A DNA stretch of 64,000 nt from assembly GCF_014873755.1 (NCBI RefSeq), contig NZ_JADBEG010000001.1, positions 3,164,501 through 3,228,500 on the forward strand, written 5' to 3'. This document shows, piece by piece, positions 17,332-24,862 of this stretch. This DNA comes from Amycolatopsis lexingtonensis (GTDB taxonomy: Bacteria > Actinomycetota > Actinomycetes > Mycobacteriales > Pseudonocardiaceae). The notes beneath the pieces were generated by a model. The model did not search any database, was not told the DNA's origin, and saw only the letters and a program-made list of their open reading frames with translations. Made by a program: the position numbers and the translations under genes. Each line of letters starts with the position of its first letter. Within the stretch, counting starts at the first letter, position 1.

Positions 17332-17675
17332 CGGGCGGTCCCGTCCCGGCGGGGCCGCCCCGCCGAATACCAGGCGCGGGCGACGACCGCGACGTCGAGC
17401 AGCACCACCAGGATCGACCAGCCGCGCGCCGGCAGGAAGACCAGCCGCGCGACCAGGTCGGCACCGGCTCGGACACCGGTCCGCACCTCCGCCACCGGGG
17501 TCAGCGCGGAGAGCGCGACGGCCACCCAGAGCAGCACCGACCCGAGGCTGATCCGGCCCGTCCGGACCACGTCGAGCACCAGGACCTCGCCCGGCCCGAG
17601 CCAGAAGAACTGCGAGACGGCGAATCGCCGCCGACGTCTTCCCGAGGAATTCCCGTGGATTTTCACCCGCCACAC
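17328..17675 (-). CDS. Small two-helix membrane protein of unknown function
   Basis: This 115-residue protein has a basic N-terminus and two hydrophobic stretches, near residues 42-60 (ISLGSVLLWVAVALSALTPV) and 78-98. It has no recognised family. It is divergent from the second LAL gene. Its GTG start at 17675 is only 26 bp from the shared motif at 17701, so the true start may be further inside. It is coupled to the next small gene by a GTGA overlap. Confidence 0.5.
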   Translation of the reverse strand: MWRVKIHGNSSGRRRRRFAVSQFFWLGPGEVLVLDVVRTGRISLGSVLLWVAVALSALTPVAEVRTGVRAGADLVARLVFLPARGWSILVVLLDVAVVARAWYSAGRPRRDGTAR

Positions 17676-17700
17676 GATCGTGCTCGCTGCCGTTCTTTTC

Positions 17701-17721
17701 CTCGCCTGCCACGGGTGAGCC
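17701..17721. promoter_or_regulatory. Shared stress-block motif upstream of LAL regulator 2
   Basis: The site reads CTCGCCTG-CCA-CGGGTGAGCC and lies 84 bp before the chosen LAL start at 17785. If a LAL protein binds this motif, the regulator would control its own gene. Confidence 0.6.
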
Positions 17722-17784
17722 GAGCCAATTGCGTGGCAAGATCCGCCGGGAATGTCCGAAACCGATCACGAAGGAGAACAGCGC

Positions 17785-20442
17785 ATGCACCAGTGCCACG
17801 ACATCTCGTCCCGAAGACGGGTACCGAGGACGAAGATCACCGTTCCCGGCGCCCCGGCGGATCTCGTGTCGCGACCGCGGCTGCTCACCGCCCTCGACCG
17901 GGCGAGCGAGGCGGCCATGGTGTTCGTCGGCGCCCCGGCGGGGTTCGGGAAGACCGTCCTGCTCGCCGACTGGGCGCGGCGCCGGGACCACGGCGCGGTC
18001 GCCTGGCTGTCCGCCGACGCCGACGACAACGATGACCGGCTGTTCTGGTCCGCGGTCCTGGAAGCACTCGGCTGCTGCGGCCGGGTCCCGGACGGCAACC
18101 CGCTGCGGCGGCTGGCGGTCCCCGACCACCCGAGCACCGACCTCGCTTTCCTGGCCCAGGTCGCCGACGCGCTCGACACGCTGCCCGGACCCGTCGTGCT
18201 CGTCCTCGACGGCGCGCAGGAAATCACCGCGCCCGATCCGTGGCACGGGCTGCGGGCGCTGGTCCGCCACCAGCCGGCCGGGCTGTGCCTCGCGGTCTCG
18301 AGCCGGCGTGAACCGCCGTTGCCACTGGGCCGGGCCCGGCTCGCGGACCGGCTCGTCGAAATCGGCGCCGCCCGGCTGCGGTTCACCGCCGACGAGGCCG
18401 ACGCGCTGCTCGCCGCGGGCGACGCGGCCATCCCGCGTGACGAGGCCGGCCCGCTCGTCGCTCGGACCGGCGGCTGGCCGGCCGGGTTGCGCCTGGCCGC
18501 GGCGTCCGCGGCCCGCTACGGCAGCCTGCGGGAGTTCGACACCGGACAGGACGGCGCCGTCCTCGACTACCTGACCGACGAGGTCCTCGCCCCGCTCACC
18601 CACGCCCAGCGGGACCTGCTGCGGGCGATCAGCATCTGCGACGAGCTCCCGGCCGGGCTCGCGCCGGTGCTCAGCGGCCGCGCGGACGCCGAAGCGATGC
18701 TCCACGAGCTGAGTGAGCCCGCCATCCGCGTGGTCGACTCGGGCGACACCCCGCCGCACCACCGCGTGACCCCGCTGTTGCGCACGTACCTGCGGGCCGA
18801 GCTGCAGCGCCGGGTCCCGGACCGGGCGCGGGCCCTCCACGCCGCCGCGGCCCGCTGGTTCGCCGGGCACGACCGGTCCGCACCGGCCCTGCTGCACAGC
18901 GTCCGCGCGGGTGACCCCGCCCGGATCGGCGAACTGCTGCGCGAGCACGCCGTGACCTTGTTCCTCTCCGGCGAGCACCACGTCCTGCGCCTCGCGCTCA
19001 CCGCGCTGGAAGGCCGGCGGCGGCCCGCCGATCCGCTGGCCGCGCTGATCTCGGCCGCGCTGTGCCTGGAAGCGGCCGAGACGTCGGCGGCCGGGTTGCA
19101 GCTGGCCAGGACGGAGGCGGCGTGGCCGGAGCGGCCCACGGCGGAGCTCACCGTCCTGCGCCAGCTCGCGTACTCGCGGCTCGCCCAGCTCGACCGCGCC
19201 CCGGCCCAGATCCGCCGCGCGGCCGAAGAGATCGACGAAGGTCTCGCCGCGGGCACCGCACTCGGCAGCCTCGCGACCCTGCACCGCGCCGGGACCCTGC
19301 TCGCCGCCGGGCAGGCCCGGGAGATCCTGGTGGGGCTGCTCGGCACCGCGGAAGCGCTCCGGCAGGACTTCACGGTCGCCCAGTGCCTCACCACGCTCGC
19401 CGAACTGGCCGGGCACGACGGCGACTACCGGGTCATGGAGACGCTGGCCCGCCGGGCGGAGGTCCGCCGGCCGCGGCAGGAGTCCCTCCGGTCCCTCCAA
19501 GGCGCGCAAGCCACCGCCATGCTGGCCTACGGCGCCCTGCTGCGCGGGGAGCCCGCCGAGTGCCTCAAGCACGCGAAAGGAACCCGGAACCTCATCGGTG
19601 ACGCCCCCGCCCGCGCGGCCCGTGACGTGCGGTTGTTCTCGGAAACACTGCGCGGGGCCGCGGAGTTCGAGCTCGGCGGCTGGCACGCGGGGCTGCGGCG
19701 GATGCGGCGGGCCCGGACCCGCCTCGGGCACGGCCGCGCCTACCCGGCCGGGTACGCGGCGCTGTGTGCGGTGCTGGAGCAGCGCGCGGCGCTCCGGCTG
19801 GGCGCGGCGGCCCAGGCCAGGGAGACGGTCCGCTGGGCCCTGCCGGTCCTCGCCGGTTCGGGCGAGCTGCTGCTGATGCGCGCCCGGACGCAGCTCCGGC
19901 TCGGCCGGCACCAGGCGGCCGGCTCCGTGCTGCGCTGCCTGAGCGACGACGAAGTGCCATTGGAGCTGGCGTGGGCGGGGATCGAGGCGTCGCTGGTCGG
20001 CGTGCAGGCCGCACTGGCGGCGGGGGCACCGGAGCGCGCGGCCCGGCTGCTCGACGAGGCGTTGCGCACCGCCGAACCCACCGGGGTCCGGTTCCCCTTC
20101 GTCTTCGCCCCGGCCGAGCTCGTCGGGTTCCTGACCAGCCGGCTGGGCGGGCTCGGCGCGGGCGAACGGTTCGCGGGCGAGATCCTGTCCGTGCGGCGCC
20201 GGCTGCGCACCCCGCCGATCCCGGCGCCGCTGACCGAACGCGAACGCAGCGTCCTGCGTCTGCTGCCGACCCAGCGGTCGATCGACGAGATCGCCCAGGA
20301 CCTGACCGTCTCGCCGAACACCGTCAAGACCCACGTGCGCGGCATCTACGCGAAGCTCGACGTCCGCAGCCGGCGCGAGGCCGTGTCGGCCGCGCGGGAA
20401 CGCGGCCTGCTCGACGCCGAAGTCGCCGATTTCACGGTCTGA
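17785..20442 (+). CDS. LuxR-family LAL transcriptional regulator (MalT-like) 2
   Basis: This 885-residue regulator has the same plan as LAL 1: Walker A GAPAGFGKT near residue 47, a Walker B-like VVLVLDGAQE near 142, about 600 residues of helical repeats, and a C-terminal HTH (DEIAQDLTVSPNTVKTHVRG). The ATG at 17785 is chosen because AAGGAG lies eight bases upstream; an in-frame ATG at 17752 would add 11 residues. It sits at the centre of the genes that share the CTCRCCYG motif, with one copy in its own promoter, which makes it the best candidate master regulator of the block. The ligand is unknown. Confidence 0.85.
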   Translation: MHQCHDISSRRRVPRTKITVPGAPADLVSRPRLLTALDRASEAAMVFVGAPAGFGKTVLLADWARRRDHGAVAWLSADADDNDDRLFWSAVLEALGCCGRVPDGNPLRRLAVPDHPSTDLAFLAQVADALDTLPGPVVLVLDGAQEITAPDPWHGLRALVRHQPAGLCLAVSSRREPPLPLGRARLADRLVEIGAARLRFTADEADALLAAGDAAIPRDEAGPLVARTGGWPAGLRLAAASAARYGSLREFDTGQDGAVLDYLTDEVLAPLTHAQRDLLRAISICDELPAGLAPVLSGRADAEAMLHELSEPAIRVVDSGDTPPHHRVTPLLRTYLRAELQRRVPDRARALHAAAARWFAGHDRSAPALLHSVRAGDPARIGELLREHAVTLFLSGEHHVLRLALTALEGRRRPADPLAALISAALCLEAAETSAAGLQLARTEAAWPERPTAELTVLRQLAYSRLAQLDRAPAQIRRAAEEIDEGLAAGTALGSLATLHRAGTLLAAGQAREILVGLLGTAEALRQDFTVAQCLTTLAELAGHDGDYRVMETLARRAEVRRPRQESLRSLQGAQATAMLAYGALLRGEPAECLKHAKGTRNLIGDAPARAARDVRLFSETLRGAAEFELGGWHAGLRRMRRARTRLGHGRAYPAGYAALCAVLEQRAALRLGAAAQARETVRWALPVLAGSGELLLMRARTQLRLGRHQAAGSVLRCLSDDEVPLELAWAGIEASLVGVQAALAAGAPERAARLLDEALRTAEPTGVRFPFVFAPAELVGFLTSRLGGLGAGERFAGEILSVRRRLRTPPIPAPLTERERSVLRLLPTQRSIDEIAQDLTVSPNTVKTHVRGIYAKLDVRSRREAVSAARERGLLDAEVADFTV

Positions 20443-20453
20443 CGGGCGCTCGC

Positions 20454-20474
20454 CTCACCCGCCCCGGGTGAGGC
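20454..20474. promoter_or_regulatory. Shared stress-block motif, perfect inverted repeat, upstream of SHOCT gene
   Basis: The site CTCACCCG-CCC-CGGGTGAG is a perfect palindrome with a 3-bp spacer; counting flanks, the arms are 11 bp (20451-20475). It is 101 bp before the SHOCT start and 12 bp after the LAL 2 stop, so it could also act as a terminator hairpin. Its match to sites that do not follow a gene favours an operator. Confidence 0.6.
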
Positions 20475-20554
20475 GGGCGCACCCGGGATCGGTGTCGAGT
20501 GGGCCGGGCACGTTCGAGCGTGCCCGGCCCCGACCCCCCGGATGAGGAGATGTC

Positions 20555-20929
20555 ATGGCACTGGCGAGCGCGGAGTACCCGTTCCTCGATCTCATGTGGA
20601 CGATGCTGGTGTTCTTCTGCTGGATCGCCTGGTTCTGGCTGCTGTTCGTGGCTTTCGGCGACCTGTACCGCCGCGCCGACGTGTCCGGCTGGGCCAAGGC
20701 GGGCTGGACGGTGCTGGTGATCGTGCTGCCGATCATCGGCGTGCTGCTCTACCTCGGCACCCGGGGCAGGCACCTCGCCGAGCGGCAGCGGGCCCGGGAA
20801 ACGGGTTACATGTCCACATCGGACACGACCGGTGCGGCACAGATCGCCGAAGCCCGGCGGCTGCTCGAGGACGGGGTCATCAACGACGAGGAATACCAGG
20901 CGCTCAAGCAGAAGGCCCTCGCGCGGTGA
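20555..20929 (+). CDS. PLDc_N/SHOCT-domain membrane protein
   Basis: This 124-residue protein has two membrane helices (near residues 13-36 and 47-68) of the type in PLD-nuclease N-terminal domains. After a linker it has a C-terminal SHOCT motif (EARRLLEDGVINDEEYQALK), a short oligomerisation or anchoring module. It starts at 20555 after GATGAGGAG. The stop overlaps the potassium-channel start (GTGA), so the two are coupled. Function is unknown; such proteins are common in actinobacterial stress regulons. Confidence 0.75.
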   Translation: MALASAEYPFLDLMWTMLVFFCWIAWFWLLFVAFGDLYRRADVSGWAKAGWTVLVIVLPIIGVLLYLGTRGRHLAERQRARETGYMSTSDTTGAAQIAEARRLLEDGVINDEEYQALKQKALAR

Positions 20930-22167
20930 CGCGCCGGTGGCGCTTCGTCCACCTCGCGGTGCTCCGGCCGCTGTGCACGGTCACCGCGCTGGTCTGCCTC
21001 TACTACCTGCTCCCGGTCGGTCAGGCCCTGCGGCCGTGGACCGCGGTCGTGTTCACCGCCGGGCTCGCGCTCGTCGCGCTGCTGGTCGTCGGCGAGGTGC
21101 GGATGATCCTGCGCTCGCCGTTCCCGGCCTGGCAGGGTGTCCAGGCGCTGGCCCTCATCCTCCCGCTCTTCCTCCTGCTGTTCGCCGACGGCTACTACGT
21201 GCTCGCCCACGACAGCGCGGGCTCGTTCGGCACGGCGCTGACGCGGACCGACGCCCTGTACTTCGCGGTCACCGTGTTCACCACCGTCGGCTTCGGCGAC
21301 ATCGCCCCGCTCTCCACCGGTGCGCGGGTGCTGGTGACCCTCCAGATGATCGCCGACCTCGTGGTGCTGGGCGTGGTGCTGCGGGTGATCGTCACCGCGG
21401 TCCGGCATTCGTCCACACCGGACGGTTCACTCGGGCAGCAGCAGGGCCGCGACCAGGCCGGCCACCGCCACGGCGCCCAGGGTCGTGAGGGCCAGCGCGA
21501 AGGACCGGCCGCCGAGGTGCGGCGCCCCGGCCAGGACGGAACCGGCCAGCGCCGTCCCCACCGACGAGCCGAGGTTGGACGCGCTGCGCGACACTCCCGA
21601 AATGTCGCCCTGGGCGGCGTCCGGGAAGCGCGACTGCACCAGGTTCACCGACGCCGTCAGCATGATCCCGACGCCGGCGCCGAGCAGGAACAGCCCGGGA
21701 ACGGCGCTCGCCACCCCGGAATCGGCCCGCACCAGCAGGAGCACGAGACCCAGGCCCGCGACGGTGAGGACGAAGCCGGCCCGGATGAGGTACCGCTGGG
21801 AATGCCGGCGCGCCAGCCGCCCGGCGGCCGCGGAGGCGCCCAGGATGCCGACCGTCGCGGGGGTCAGCATCAGCCCGGTCTCGATCGCGTCGTAGCCGCG
21901 GACCTGCTGCAGGAAGACCGCCACCACGAAGAACGAGCCCTGCAGGACGAGCCACTGGACGTGCTGCGTCGCCAGCCCGAGCCCGGTGACGCGGTCGCGG
22001 AAGAGGCCGGCCGGGACCAGCGGTTCCCGGCCGGCCCGCTCGCGCGCCCGGACGTGCGCGAAGAACACGGCGATCAACCCGGCGCCGATCCCGGCGAACA
22101 GCCACACCGGCGAGATCCCGCCGGCGGGCAGCAGGACCACGCCGCCGACGGCGAAGTCCGCGCGTGA
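20926..22167 (+). CDS. Two-pore-helix type potassium channel with anomalous C-terminal extension
   Basis: The first ~165 residues (to about 21420) form a complete ion-channel protein. There are three membrane segments, then a pore loop with the K+ selectivity filter TTVGFGDI near residue 125 and a final helix. The frame has no stop where the domain ends; it runs on to 22167, giving 413 residues. The extra ~246 residues are Gln/Arg/Gly/His-rich and are exactly codon-antisense to the MFS gene at 21427-22821, so they look like accidental coding. Either the stop was lost or the true protein has a long disordered tail. The start GTG overlaps the SHOCT stop. Confidence 0.65.
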   Translation: MTRRWRFVHLAVLRPLCTVTALVCLYYLLPVGQALRPWTAVVFTAGLALVALLVVGEVRMILRSPFPAWQGVQALALILPLFLLLFADGYYVLAHDSAGSFGTALTRTDALYFAVTVFTTVGFGDIAPLSTGARVLVTLQMIADLVVLGVVLRVIVTAVRHSSTPDGSLGQQQGRDQAGHRHGAQGREGQREGPAAEVRRPGQDGTGQRRPHRRAEVGRAARHSRNVALGGVREARLHQVHRRRQHDPDAGAEQEQPGNGARHPGIGPHQQEHETQARDGEDEAGPDEVPLGMPARQPPGGRGGAQDADRRGGQHQPGLDRVVAADLLQEDRHHEERALQDEPLDVLRRQPEPGDAVAEEAGRDQRFPAGPLARPDVREEHGDQPGADPGEQPHRRDPAGGQQDHAADGEVRA

Positions 22168-22821
22168 GACGAGCCAGCCGTAGGTGCCCGTCTGCAGCAC
22201 GCCGAACACGACGAAGAACAGGCCGGCCGCCGAGAGGATCGCGCCGGGGACGTCGAATTCCTGCTCACGGGGCGGTGCGGGCGGTTCGGTGATCCGCACC
22301 GCCAGCAGGACGATCAGGCCGACCAGCAGCACCTGCAGGAGGAACGACGCGCGCCAGCCGAACCACGTCGTGACCAGGCCGCCGACGAGCGGGCCGGCCG
22401 CGGCGCCGAGCGCGCCAGCCCCGCTGACCACGCCGAAGGCGCGGGCCCGGCTCGGCAGGTCCGGGCTGGTCACGGTGACCAGGATGTAGATCGGCGGGAT
22501 CAGCAGCGCCGACCCGATGCCCTCCAGCAGCGAGTAGCCGAAGATCAGCATTCCCTGGCCGTGCGCGAGCGAAGCCAGCAGCGCGCCGGCGCCGTAGACG
22601 GCCAGCCCCGCCAGGAAGCAGCGCTTGCGGCCCAGCAGGTCGCTGAGCTTGCTGCCCGGCACCATGAGCGACGCCATCGTGAGGGTGAACACCGTGATCG
22701 CCGTCTGCACGCCGATCACGGTCGTGCCGAGGTCCGCGGCGATGTCGCTGACGGCCACGGTCATGGTGGTCGCCGCGTAGCTCGCGACGAACTGGGCGAG
22801 GGCCAGGGGCAGCACGATCAT
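21427..22821 (-). CDS. MFS drug:H+ antiporter (DHA2-like)
   Basis: This 464-residue protein has about 14 predicted helices. It carries the MFS A-type loop GSKLSDLLGRKRC near residue 57 and GAGALGAAAGPLVGG near 136, which matches the antiporter motif C. These features fit multidrug or toxin exporters of the DHA2 class. It is divergent from the GH15 gene; the 127-bp spacer holds one shared motif. The 3' part lies antisense to the long tail of the potassium-channel frame. Confidence 0.85.
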   Translation of the reverse strand: MIVLPLALAQFVASYAATTMTVAVSDIAADLGTTVIGVQTAITVFTLTMASLMVPGSKLSDLLGRKRCFLAGLAVYGAGALLASLAHGQGMLIFGYSLLEGIGSALLIPPIYILVTVTSPDLPSRARAFGVVSGAGALGAAAGPLVGGLVTTWFGWRASFLLQVLLVGLIVLLAVRITEPPAPPREQEFDVPGAILSAAGLFFVVFGVLQTGTYGWLVSRADFAVGGVVLLPAGGISPVWLFAGIGAGLIAVFFAHVRARERAGREPLVPAGLFRDRVTGLGLATQHVQWLVLQGSFFVVAVFLQQVRGYDAIETGLMLTPATVGILGASAAAGRLARRHSQRYLIRAGFVLTVAGLGLVLLLVRADSGVASAVPGLFLLGAGVGIMLTASVNLVQSRFPDAAQGDISGVSRSASNLGSSVGTALAGSVLAGAPHLGGRSFALALTTLGAVAVAGLVAALLLPE

Positions 22822-22877
22822 CGGCGGGCCTTCCTCGTCGGGTGCCGCACACGGTGGCCCGGCCGGGGCCGGGCCAC

Positions 22878-22898
22878 CTCACCTGCGGTGGATGAGGC
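22878..22898. promoter_or_regulatory. Shared stress-block motif upstream of GH15 gene
   Basis: The site reads CTCACCTG-CGG-TGGATGAGGC, 71 bp before the GH15 start and 57 bp from the divergent MFS start. Confidence 0.6.
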
Positions 22899-22948
22899 AG
22901 TCCCGGCCCGCTCGGGCGACGGTGCACACGACCCCCTGGAGGAAAACT

Positions 22949-24769
22949 ATGACCGAGACGACGATCGCCGAACACGCGCTGATCGGCGACCTGCAGACCG
23001 CCGCACTGGTCACGACCGACGGGTCGATCGACTGGTTCTGCGCCCCGCGGTTCGATTCGCCGTCGGTCTTCGGCGCACTCCTCGACGACGAGCGCGGCGG
23101 CCGGTTCCGCATCCGCCCGGCCGGTGCCTGCGCGAGCTCGCAGATGTACCACCCGGACACCGCCGTGCTGATCACCCGGTTCTCCGGCCCGGACGGCATC
23201 GCCGAAGTCGTCGACTTCATGCCGCCCTGCGGCCCCACCGCCACCACCGCGCACCGGATCGCCCGGCTCGTGCGCTGCGTCCGCGGCCGGATGACGTTCG
23301 ACGTCGTGGTCGCGCCCCGGTTCGACTACGGCCGCCGGCCGCACCAGGCGATGCTCGTCGCGAACGGGGCCGTGTTCATCGCCCGCGACACGTCGCTGAC
23401 GCTGAACGTGGTGCGCGAGCCCGGCGACGAGCACCTCGCCGAGGCGAGCATCGAAGGCGGCGACGTGCACCTGCGGCTCGCCCTCGCCGCGGGCGAGGTC
23501 CGCGGGGTCGTGCTCGAGACCGACGCTTCGGCGCCACCGCGGGAAATCCGCGTCGCCGAGTTCACCGCGCTCTTCGACTCCACTGTGGACTGGTGGCGGG
23601 AGTGGCTGGCCCGCTCCACCTACCGCGGCCGCTGGCGGGAGATCGTGGCCCGCTCCGCGATCACCCTCAAGCTGCTCACCTACGCGCCGACCGGCGGGCT
23701 GGTCGCCGCGCCCACCCTCGGCCTGCCCGAGCAGCTCGGCGGGGAGCGCAACTGGGACTACCGCTACACCTGGGTCCGGGACGCGTCGTTCTCGGTTTCG
23801 GCGTTGCTGGCGCTCGGGTTCACCGAAGAGGCCGCCCGGTTCGGCGGCTGGCTCGGCGACCGCATCCGGGACGGCGGGAAGGGGAACGGGACCGGCGGGC
23901 CGCTCGCCGTGCTGTACCGGGTGGACGGCACGTCGGACCTGCGGGAGGAAAGCCTCGCGCACTGGTCCGGGTACCGCGGCTCGAGCCCGGTCCGGATCGG
24001 CAACGACGCCTCCGGGCAGCTGCAGCTCGACATCTACGGCGAAGCCCTCGACAGCGTGTTCGCCGCCGACCGCGCGGGGTTCGAGCTCCCCCACCAGGGC
24101 TGGACCGCACTCCGCGCGGCGCTGGACTGGCTCGGCGACCACTGGGACCAGGCCGAAGAAGGCATCTGGGAGACCCGGGGCGGGCGCAAGTCGTTCACCT
24201 ACGGCCGCCTGATGAGCTGGGTCGCGTTCGACCGCGGCATCCGGCTCGCGAGTGCCCACGGCCGCGCGGCGCCGGTCGAGGAGTGGACGTGGCAGCGCGA
24301 CAGCATCCACGGCCAGATCCTCAGCCGGGGCTGGCACCGGACGCGCAACGCCTTCGTCCAGCACTACACCGGCGAAGAGCTCGACGCGTCCCTGCTCCGC
24401 ATGCCCCGCACCGGTTTCCTGCCGGCCACGGACCCGTTGTGGCTCTCGACGCTCGACGCCATCGGGACCGGCCTGGTGACCGACAGCCTGGTCTACCGCT
24501 ACGACACCGAGACGTCCCCGGACGGGCTCGCCGGCGACGAAGGCACGTTTTCCCTGTGCAGCTTCGCCTACGTCGACGCCCTCGCCCGCGCGGGCCGGCT
24601 CGAGGCAGCCCGCACTGCGTTCGAGAAGATGCTGACCTACGCCAACCACGTCGGCCTCTACGCCGAGGAGATCGCGCCGACCGGGGAGCAGCTCGGCAAC
24701 TTCCCGCAGGCCTTCACCCACCTCGCCCTCATCGACGCCGCGGTCACCCTCGATGCCGCGCTCGGCTGA
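22949..24769 (+). CDS. GH15 family glycoside hydrolase (glucoamylase/trehalase-like)
   Basis: This 606-residue cytosolic protein (no signal peptide) has an N-terminal beta-sandwich to about residue 220, followed by an (alpha/alpha)6 barrel. Family marks are NWDYRYTWVRDASFS near 270, EEGIWETRGG near 405 (general-acid Glu) and LYAEEIAP near 572 (base Glu). The intact catalytic pair indicates activity. The mycobacterial branch of this family hydrolyses trehalose and others cut alpha-glucans; I cannot separate them here. The start at 22949 has CTGGAGG. Turnover of trehalose or glycogen would fit a stress regulon. Confidence 0.85.
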   Translation: MTETTIAEHALIGDLQTAALVTTDGSIDWFCAPRFDSPSVFGALLDDERGGRFRIRPAGACASSQMYHPDTAVLITRFSGPDGIAEVVDFMPPCGPTATTAHRIARLVRCVRGRMTFDVVVAPRFDYGRRPHQAMLVANGAVFIARDTSLTLNVVREPGDEHLAEASIEGGDVHLRLALAAGEVRGVVLETDASAPPREIRVAEFTALFDSTVDWWREWLARSTYRGRWREIVARSAITLKLLTYAPTGGLVAAPTLGLPEQLGGERNWDYRYTWVRDASFSVSALLALGFTEEAARFGGWLGDRIRDGGKGNGTGGPLAVLYRVDGTSDLREESLAHWSGYRGSSPVRIGNDASGQLQLDIYGEALDSVFAADRAGFELPHQGWTALRAALDWLGDHWDQAEEGIWETRGGRKSFTYGRLMSWVAFDRGIRLASAHGRAAPVEEWTWQRDSIHGQILSRGWHRTRNAFVQHYTGEELDASLLRMPRTGFLPATDPLWLSTLDAIGTGLVTDSLVYRYDTETSPDGLAGDEGTFSLCSFAYVDALARAGRLEAARTAFEKMLTYANHVGLYAEEIAPTGEQLGNFPQAFTHLALIDAAVTLDAALG

Positions 24770-24778
24770 GGAAGCGGT

Positions 24779-24799
24779 CTCGCCCGCAACGGATGACCC
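24779..24799. promoter_or_regulatory. Shared stress-block motif upstream of APC permease operon
   Basis: The site reads CTCGCCCG-CAA-CGGATGACCC and lies 84 bp before the permease start, 9 bp after the GH15 stop. It suggests that the three-gene operon has its own promoter in the regulon. Confidence 0.6.
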
Positions 24800-24862
24800 G
24801 GACGGGACCGGCCCGGAACACGATGAAGCACCCGTCGAGGCGAGCCCGGGAGGCCGACAGCC

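Noticed and set aside
17065..20334. A 1089-codon open frame on the minus strand
   Set aside because: It is antisense to the LAL 2 gene, with Arg/Gly/Gln-rich composition. Only its last ~88 codons look like a real protein and are listed separately.
20926..22167. Annotating the 246-residue channel tail as a separate functional domain
   Set aside because: It has no recognisable fold and mirrors the codons of the MFS gene on the other strand.
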